A stretch of DNA of 10,901 nt from Candidatus Dojkabacteria bacterium (GTDB lineage Bacteria; Patescibacteriota; Dojkabacteria; SC72). This document shows positions 5,693-10,901 of this stretch, in pieces. The notes beneath the pieces are model-generated. The model was not told the origin of the DNA, ran no database searches, and saw only the letters and a list, made by a program, of their open reading frames with translations. The stretch is taken from positions 1 to 10,901 of the forward strand of contig JAAZGF010000022.1 in the NCBI GenBank assembly GCA_012511375.1. The letters run 5' to 3'. The translations under genes and the position numbers were made by a program. Position 1 is the first letter of the stretch; each line of letters begins with the position of its first letter.

Positions 5693-7375
5693 ATGAGGAA
5701 ATATTTCTTGAGAATCATCCTTCTTTTTCTTTTACTCTTTCTCTTTAAAGAAAAGGTGTTTGCAGATGTCATACTACTATGGCCTCCAAATGGATTTAAT
5801 TCTCCAGAGGATAAAATTACTGCCGAATGGGAGAATACAGATAGTAGTCAACCGTATCTGTATAAATTTCAGTTTTCAGACTCCCCTTACTTCCGTGTAA
5901 CAGTAAGTACTTCTCCAAAAGAAGAGATCTTTTCTCATACTCGTACCTTTATAAAGTTCCAATTAATATATTGGAGAATTGCATACCATCCTCTTTCTAC
6001 ATGGCAAAATATCTTTCAGTATTACTCTGATATAGGGGTTTTCGCTGTAAACAAAAAAGTTTCAGAAGAGGAGATAGAAGAAGTTTTAGAAATTAATAGA
6101 AAGAACAAAATAGTAGAAGAACAGGAGGAAGAAGAGGAAGAGATAAGTAGCGAAGAGGATGTACTAATTGATATAGAGGAGGAAAAGGAAGAAGAGGAGA
6201 AGAGTGAAGAGGTTGTTCAACCCATACTAGAGGAAGGAGAAATAGTTGTACAGAGAGCTTCATACGAAGGTAGTATGGTTGAGACAGTAACGCTATACAA
6301 ACAAGCTGTAGAGAACATTTTAAGTCCCGAAGGATTCTTGTGGAATGTTAAGTCCAGCACAGGTGATGTATTGGGTGTAAAAACGAGTAATGCAGAAGAT
6401 GTTGTTTGTAAGTTTGATTTTTTAAAAAACAGGTATGAAACCATATATTGCAACATACCAAAATTGAAAATTCTTAAAGAACAACATTATCACTTTGGAG
6501 ATGAATACTCCCTACTGGTAGAAGCTAACCAAAAAACTTCATTTAATATTCAAGTCGATGAGTATGTTTGTGACTTTCATTTACTTAAACCTAAAACCTG
6601 GTTTAAGTGTGAAAAGAGATTAGTAAAAAGTAATATCCTTTCTGTGTTTCCAAATATTTCTTTGCGTATACTGTATGATGATTCTAAACTGTTACCCATT
6701 CTCTCTTTTAGCTCACAAGGAGATCATTTCCTCCTCTCTGCTGGCAATTACAAAGATCCAAAGAGAAGAGTAGTATTAATTCATACCTACAGAATTGTGG
6801 GTAGAGAGTTTGGTGTATTACATGAGGAGAAAAATTCATACCTTCTTTCTCCTAAGCTCCTAAACAACATTACTAATACCGAAAAACCTTTTTCCTTTCC
6901 TTTTGAAAGATTAATTGGAGTTACTCAATGGTACGGTAATACTGCTTTTCAAACACCACATACCGGTATCGACTTTGGTGCAAGGGAAGAGAATGTCCTG
7001 GCAGTAGAGAAAGGAGAAATTGTAGCAAAGGGATGGGATAGCTATTTTGGAGAATGTAACTCAGGTGGAAATTACTTAAGAGTAAAACAGGAGAATGGTA
7101 TGAACACAGTATATTTTCATTTAGCAGAAAGCTATGTTAATACAGGAGATATGGTTAAAAAAGGAGACATAATTGCTAAAAGTGGAAATAGTGGAGCTTG
7201 GAACTGTCAGCCTTTAGGTTATCATCTTCATTTCGAAACCAGACTTAATCAAAACATGAATTCTCACGACAACCCTGTTAAATATATTAATGCTGATTGG
7301 GATAGTGTACCTACACTGAATTACAAACAAATACCTGGAAGGTTAACTGGAGAGAATCCTCACCCAGGAAGATAA
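5693..7375 (+). CDS. Exported M23 (LytM-type) metallopeptidase with FN3-like and cysteine-paired domains
   Basis: Predicted zinc peptidase acting outside the cytoplasmic membrane on peptidoglycan cross-links. From ATG 5693 it has 560 residues. Residues 1-24 form a signal peptide or anchor (MRKYFLRI, a leucine/phenylalanine core, then KVFA). About 25-121 resembles an FN3-like fold (LLWPPNG...ITAEW...LIYWRIAY). About 124-183 is a Glu-rich linker. About 230-315 contains two similar Cys-paired segments (VCKFDFLK...YC and VCDFHLLK...KC). The C-terminal M23 domain is complete: zinc ligands H423 and D427 (HTGIDFG), catalytic H476 (YFHL), and H513 in HLHFE. All key residues are present, so activity is expected. 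A TTG at 5672 would extend the frame by seven residues ahead of the signal peptide, but ATG 5693 fits a normal signal sequence better. It is divergent from secA and 23 bp ahead of the next gene. Confidence 0.9.
   Translation: MRKYFLRIILLFLLLFLFKEKVFADVILLWPPNGFNSPEDKITAEWENTDSSQPYLYKFQFSDSPYFRVTVSTSPKEEIFSHTRTFIKFQLIYWRIAYHPLSTWQNIFQYYSDIGVFAVNKKVSEEEIEEVLEINRKNKIVEEQEEEEEEISSEEDVLIDIEEEKEEEEKSEEVVQPILEEGEIVVQRASYEGSMVETVTLYKQAVENILSPEGFLWNVKSSTGDVLGVKTSNAEDVVCKFDFLKNRYETIYCNIPKLKILKEQHYHFGDEYSLLVEANQKTSFNIQVDEYVCDFHLLKPKTWFKCEKRLVKSNILSVFPNISLRILYDDSKLLPILSFSSQGDHFLLSAGNYKDPKRRVVLIHTYRIVGREFGVLHEEKNSYLLSPKLLNNITNTEKPFSFPFERLIGVTQWYGNTAFQTPHTGIDFGAREENVLAVEKGEIVAKGWDSYFGECNSGGNYLRVKQENGMNTVYFHLAESYVNTGDMVKKGDIIAKSGNSGAWNCQPLGYHLHFETRLNQNMNSHDNPVKYINADWDSVPTLNYKQIPGRLTGENPHPGR
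6062..6241 (+). other. Glu-rich low-complexity linker coding tract in the M23 protein
   Basis: About 60 codons, dominated by GAA/GAG, encode an acidic stretch (SEEEIEEVLEI ... EEEEEEISSEED ... EEEKEEEEKSEE). The coding strand is strongly purine-rich. It probably forms an extended or helical spacer holding the M23 domain away from the membrane-proximal FN3-like domain. There is no exact nucleotide repeat unit; composition rather than duplication explains it. Confidence 0.8.
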
Positions 7376-7398
7376 TTTAAAATTTAAATATTAAGACA

Positions 7399-8007
7399 AT
7401 GGGAAAAATATTGTCCATCATCAAAACGATTCTTGTTTTTCTCCTTTCTTTTTTTGTACCTTTAGATTTAGATAACTTTCATATCATTGCAAACATCACT
7501 AATCCTCAACAAGTTCTTTCAAAGAAAAAGAATGAAATAGTTTTAGTAAAAGATAGGGATATATTTCTTTACCGTATTAAAGAGAAAAAGAGTGAAAAGA
7601 TAGCAGAAAGAAACCCTAATGATTTTGTAGGTATATCCAAAGATGGAGATATTCTTCTATGCACTATTGAGCATTTCCTAATTAATTCATATGATGACTT
7701 TTCTACAAAATTTACTATTAAGAATTTAAAGGATGAGACAGAGAAAGAGTTAAAATTCTTCGAAACTATCAGACCCATATATTTAGATGAAGAGAAAATT
7801 ATTGCTGTTACAGCAGAAGATTTTTTAGAACAGCATCAGTATCTCATTCGCTTAAGTGATGGATATATGCAGGAGAGCTATATGGAGAAGAGGAAATTTC
7901 CTGTAAAAATACCAGAGGACTTTGATCTTAAAAACCTTTACTACTTGAAAGATGGTGTATATATTCTTGAAGATATATTTGGGAACCTCTACTTAAATAA
8001 TTCTTGA
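7399..8007 (+). CDS. Membrane-anchored or exported protein of unknown function
   Basis: A protein of 202 residues I do not recognise. Residues 1-22 form a hydrophobic N-terminal segment after a short basic head (MGKILSIIKTILVFLLSFFV), acting as a signal peptide or single anchor; no clear cleavage site is seen. The remainder is soluble, rich in Lys, Asp and Glu, with several short beta-prone repeats of the kind KDRDIFLYRI, SKDGDILLCTI, LKDGVYILED and FGNLYLNN. These recall blades of a partial beta-propeller, though too few are present for a whole one; this is inference only. It follows the M23 peptidase gene by 23 bp on the same strand, so the two are likely cotranscribed and may work together outside the membrane. 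It ends in TGA at 8005-8007, overlapping the convergent DUF456 gene by 15 bp. No Shine-Dalgarno motif precedes the ATG. Confidence 0.75.
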   Translation: MGKILSIIKTILVFLLSFFVPLDLDNFHIIANITNPQQVLSKKKNEIVLVKDRDIFLYRIKEKKSEKIAERNPNDFVGISKDGDILLCTIEHFLINSYDDFSTKFTIKNLKDETEKELKFFETIRPIYLDEEKIIAVTAEDFLEQHQYLIRLSDGYMQESYMEKRKFPVKIPEDFDLKNLYYLKDGVYILEDIFGNLYLNNS

Positions 8008-8475
8008 TATTATTACAATTACAATAGTTACAGTTATTACACTCTTAAGAAACACACTAACAAAGATTCCAACTAGAGAGCCAAAACCTGATTTTAAGCT
8101 TTCTTTTAGATCTTTGTGAGCAAAAAGTAATTCAAAAAGAGTAGCACCTATTAAAGGTCCCAAGAGGAAACCTAATATATTACCTATCACTACTCCTACT
8201 AGCCCTCCTAAAACAGCTCCGAACATACCCCATTTACTACTTCCCATTTTTTTTGCTCCTACAGCTATTACAATATTATCTATGAACGCTATCAGAATGG
8301 AAATGAGAAACAGTATTATCAGAAACAACACCGTTATATTTTCGAAACCATCATATATGGCAAGTATTAATGCTGCTACATCTATTAACCATATACCTGG
8401 AAAATCCAAGAATGTAAGTATTAGCCCCAATATTACTAAAACACCAAATGTTATATATATTAAAGCTGATATCAT
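7993..8475 (-). CDS. DUF456 family membrane protein
   Basis: A 160-residue, very hydrophobic protein, probably with four or five membrane segments. It matches the DUF456 pattern: an N-terminal helix pair with LDFPGIWLIDVAALILAIYD, a second hydrophobic hairpin, the motif GAKKMGSSKWGMFGAVLGG, glycine-zipper helices (GVVIGNILGFLLGPLIGATL), ELLFAHKDLKESLKSGFGSL and a final hydrophobic helix. Length is normal for the family. The family's function is unknown. Its ATG shares one base with the stop of the flippase gene (TAATG), which implies translational coupling and makes it the last gene of the right-hand unit. The 3' end overlaps the convergent gene 7399-8007 by 15 bp. No Shine-Dalgarno motif. 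Confidence 0.85.
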   Translation of the reverse strand: MISALIYITFGVLVILGLILTFLDFPGIWLIDVAALILAIYDGFENITVLFLIILFLISILIAFIDNIVIAVGAKKMGSSKWGMFGAVLGGLVGVVIGNILGFLLGPLIGATLFELLFAHKDLKESLKSGFGSLVGIFVSVFLKSVITVTIVIVIISRII

Positions 8476-9725
8476 TATGTTAGTTTTTTTAATTTAGAAC
8501 TGTATATTAAGTACAGAATAGTATTTGAAATCAATTGTACTGCAAAAGTAACCCATACAACAGCTATATATCCATGAGATTTAATTATGAAAAGATTTAA
8601 TAGTACATTAACTATTCCTGTAATAATATTTTGAATTGCCATTAGCTTGCCATGTCCTGTGGAAGTTATCATCCCTGTATTTATAACGACTACTGGAACA
8701 GCTGTAGAAAAAGTAAGAGCTACAGGAAGCAGTAATGACTGCAGGATCTCTCCTGAATATATGGGGAAGAACAAATTAACTGCTACAGAAGTAATCAGAA
8801 TGGAGAGAGGCAGAAATATAATTGCTGCTAAAAGAGTAAGGACGAGATTTTTCCTAAACTGTTTCTGTATATTTTCAAACCTCTTTTTAGAAAAATCCTC
8901 TACTATATTAGGTGCAAGAATTTGACCTAGCACAATAAAGGGTAAGAGAAGTTCCGTATTTATTTTGTTTAACAATTCATAGACAGCAACCTCTTCTAGT
9001 AAATTTTGACTTCCCAGTATTAATACATTCATCTTAGAGAAAAGATAATGACCCAGAGCTGCAATACCAAAATACATGGCATACGTCGTCACATCTTTTA
9101 CAATCTTCCTGTCTAATACAAATTGATATCCTCTGTACGCTATTAACACAATTATTAAATATGAACTAAAGTACAGCAAGGGAGCTACTACTGTTCCATT
9201 CAATCCAAAATTTGTAACTAAAAGATATGCTCCTCCTATACCTACTACACTGTTTAAGATAGTAAAGAGAGCAAGCTTTTTAAATTCCTTAAGACCCCTG
9301 TATATCCCATCCATTAGAGAGGTCATAGGGTAGATAAAAATCATAGGAAGTGTAAGAAGTAAGTAGTCTGGATACTGGACAGAGAGTATATCCTTTAAAA
9401 GGATAAAGATTACTAATACCACTACCGTAGCTACTAGAATCACTAATGATACATTAAAAAATATTCTTTTTACTTTCTCCTTATCTTCTGAATTATACAA
9501 AGCAACATATCTAGAGGTAGATGTAGATATCCCAAAATCTGTAAAAAGAGCCAAAAGTAAAAGCATAGAGCTTACATATGCATATACTCCCATATCCTCT
9601 TTAGTAAGAAAGTATGTTGCAATGAAGAACATAATAGCAGTAGTACCCTGTTTAAAAAGTACCTGTGTTAATCTCCAAAGGAATGGAGTAAGGTTTTTTC
9701 TTAAGGAGAAATATTTAGAAGTCAT
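8475..9725 (-). CDS. Wzx-like polysaccharide flippase (MOP superfamily)
   Basis: Integral membrane transporter of 416 residues predicted to flip lipid-linked oligosaccharide across the cytoplasmic membrane. The N-terminus (SLRKNLTPFLWRLTQVLFKQG) precedes about 12 hydrophobic helices spread over the whole chain. The family pattern is seen in FFIATYFLTKEDMGVYAY and LLALFTDFGISTSTSRYVA, in YRGLKEFKKLALFTILNS about a third of the way in, and in the C-terminal half with STGHGKLMAIQNIITGIVNVLLN. Length is usual for Wzx/RfbX-type proteins. It overlaps the upstream glycosyltransferase by 11 bp and the downstream DUF456 gene by 1 bp. Together with the glycosyltransferases in this window it points to a Wzx-type route for a cell-surface glycan; no Wzy polymerase is in view. 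Export of another lipid-linked glycan, such as a teichoic-acid-like unit, cannot be excluded. Confidence 0.88.
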   Translation of the reverse strand: MTSKYFSLRKNLTPFLWRLTQVLFKQGTTAIMFFIATYFLTKEDMGVYAYVSSMLLLLALFTDFGISTSTSRYVALYNSEDKEKVKRIFFNVSLVILVATVVVLVIFILLKDILSVQYPDYLLLTLPMIFIYPMTSLMDGIYRGLKEFKKLALFTILNSVVGIGGAYLLVTNFGLNGTVVAPLLYFSSYLIIVLIAYRGYQFVLDRKIVKDVTTYAMYFGIAALGHYLFSKMNVLILGSQNLLEEVAVYELLNKINTELLLPFIVLGQILAPNIVEDFSKKRFENIQKQFRKNLVLTLLAAIIFLPLSILITSVAVNLFFPIYSGEILQSLLLPVALTFSTAVPVVVINTGMITSTGHGKLMAIQNIITGIVNVLLNLFIIKSHGYIAVVWVTFAVQLISNTILYLIYSSKLKKLT

Positions 9726-10901
9726 TTTCTAGAACTTCATAGGTGAGTTTTGCTGTCCTTTCCCATGTAAACTTCAATGAATATTCGTATGCTTGCTCTA
9801 TCTGTTTCCTGTACCTCACTGGGGTAGTACATATATCATAGATAGCTTCTCCTACCTCATCTGGATTTTCTCCATTTACCATTTTAGCTACATCACTAAA
9901 GAGCTCTTCATACACTGGATTCTTGTGTAGTATGGCAGGGACCTTAGCCCTTAGAGCCTCTATGGGAGATAATCCAAACCCTTCATAAAGAGAAAGATGA
10001 ATAAAAGCAAATGCATTTGTTAACAAAGAGTACTTCTGGTCATCTCCATAGAAACCTGTAAATATGACACTCTCCTTAATACCCTCTTCCTCTATTAACT
10101 CATTAAGTTCCTGTACTTCCTTAAGTTCTTGGTTTTGGAATTGACCTCCAGCAATTACTAAATATGGTGGTTTGTTATGTATCTTTTCAGGAAGTTTTCC
10201 TTTCTTACTTTCCAACAATTTTAAGAACTTAGCATACCCTTTTATAACGCCAGTGGAATTTTTACTCCTATTTATACCACCTCCCATATACAGTAAGTAA
10301 CCTCTCTCTTTGTAATCTTTTGGTAATACATTATCAATATTTACCTCTTTTTTTTCTAAATCTACACCTAGATATGTAACCTCTACATCTTTCTCTGGAT
10401 ATTTAGGATAGTATTTAAGAAAATCATTTTTCGTTGTTTCAGAATTACACAGTATCTTTTTACACTTCATACACTTATTCAATGTCATCCAGTACTGAAC
10501 TCTTCTAATTTGGTTATGTATCTTAGATTTTTGAGAATACATATTAAACATAGGTAGGTTCATATCATGTACAAAAAGAACTACTGGTAGTACATTAACA
10601 GGAAAGTTTCTCCAAAAGTATGGGCAGAAGTATATACTATCTTTCTGCTTAATCTCCCTTATCTTAGGTAATATTTTTGAGTAGTACCATATATCATTTT
10701 TAAAATCACTCACCTGATATTTCCCAATATTCTCTATCTTTACATTTTTGTGTTTGTATATTACATCACATAGGATAGTAGGTTTATCTGCAAAGAGTAA
10801 GATTGAGAAGTTTGTTTTAGGATACTGTTTTACTAATTCACATACTACATTTTTTGTGTACTGCCCTATCCCTGCATGTGCAAACTGATCCTGTGTTGTA
10901 G
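9715..10901 (-). CDS. GT4 family glycosyltransferase, MtfB-like (5' end outside window)
   Basis: Predicted GT-B glycosyltransferase for surface glycan assembly. The reading frame is open to the right edge. The GTG at 10713 is not the start: the 62 codons upstream of it read on in frame with FAHAGIGQYTKNVVCELVKQ, the conserved N-terminal GIGxYTxN loop of this GT4 subgroup, and only the first few residues plus the start codon lie beyond 10901. Further on come FVHDMNLPMF, ILCNSETTKNDFLKYYP, VTYLGVD and the donor-domain start YLLYMGGGINRSKN. The C-terminal half has LVIAGGQF, FTGFYGDDQKYSLL, and the EX7E pair in EGFGLSPIE (E244 and E252 counted from the GTG). It is closer to the MtfB-like subgroup than to the two WbaZ-like enzymes at the left end. 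The stop overlaps the flippase start by 11 bp, so the two are likely translated in a coupled way. Confidence 0.92.
   Translation of the reverse strand, partial: TTQDQFAHAGIGQYTKNVVCELVKQYPKTNFSILLFADKPTILCDVIYKHKNVKIENIGKYQVSDFKNDIWYYSKILPKIREIKQKDSIYFCPYFWRNFPVNVLPVVLFVHDMNLPMFNMYSQKSKIHNQIRRVQYWMTLNKCMKCKKILCNSETTKNDFLKYYPKYPEKDVEVTYLGVDLEKKEVNIDNVLPKDYKERGYLLYMGGGINRSKNSTGVIKGYAKFLKLLESKKGKLPEKIHNKPPYLVIAGGQFQNQELKEVQELNELIEEEGIKESVIFTGFYGDDQKYSLLTNAFAFIHLSLYEGFGLSPIEALRAKVPAILHKNPVYEELFSDVAKMVNGENPDEVGEAIYDICTTPVRYRKQIEQAYEYSLKFTWERTAKLTYEVLENDF

Noticed and set aside
6062..6241. Tandem DNA repeat or CRISPR-like array in the purine-rich tract
   Set aside because: No fixed repeat unit or spacers; it is GAA/GAG codons of an acidic protein linker.
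10711..10713. GTG as the start of the right-hand glycosyltransferase
   Set aside because: The frame stays open upstream to the window edge and encodes a conserved N-terminal GT4 loop (AGIGQYTKN), so the gene begins outside the window.

Overview
The window is AT-rich bacterial chromosomal DNA, densely packed, with gene gaps from overlapping ends up to about 90 bp. It holds parts of three transcription units. No rRNA, tRNA, CRISPR array, insertion sequence or phage gene is visible. The mix of housekeeping secretion (SecA), a murein-peptidase-like exported protein and Wzx/GT4 surface-polysaccharide genes is ordinary for bacteria. The low GC, short operons, overlapping ends, divergent proteins and lack of Shine-Dalgarno motifs fit a candidate-phyla (Patescibacteria/CPR-like) genome, but this assignment is tentative and rests on no marker gene.

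Left unit (minus strand, 5605 down to beyond position 1): secA; a small zinc-ribbon protein with an acidic tail; then two related GT4 glycosyltransferases of the WbaZ-like type, the second running off the left edge. A perfect TATAAT lies upstream of secA, and a TTGACA-N17-TATTCT promoter lies between secA and the zinc-ribbon gene, so the glycosyltransferases need not depend on secA transcription.

Middle unit (plus strand, 5693 to 8007), divergent from secA: an exported multidomain protein ending in a complete M23 (LytM-type) metallopeptidase domain, then a 202-residue protein with an N-terminal membrane segment and no recognised family.

Right unit (minus strand, from beyond 10901 down to 7993): a GT4 glycosyltransferase that enters from the right edge (its true start is outside the window), a Wzx-like polysaccharide flippase, and a DUF456 membrane protein. 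Neighbouring genes overlap by 11 bp and 1 bp. The unit ends by overlapping the convergent plus-strand unit by 15 bp. Together with the left glycosyltransferases it suggests a role in making and exporting a surface glycan.

The most striking feature is that secA, normally essential, is split by one in-frame TGA at 5126-5128. It falls exactly where SecA proteins carry a conserved arginine (LAxRDAE). Reading frame and homology continue undisturbed on both sides, and no other gene here has an internal TGA. A single A-to-T change from AGA explains it, but readthrough or a sequence error cannot be separated from the DNA alone. A second general observation is that none of the eight start codons inside the window has a Shine-Dalgarno-like sequence in front of it.
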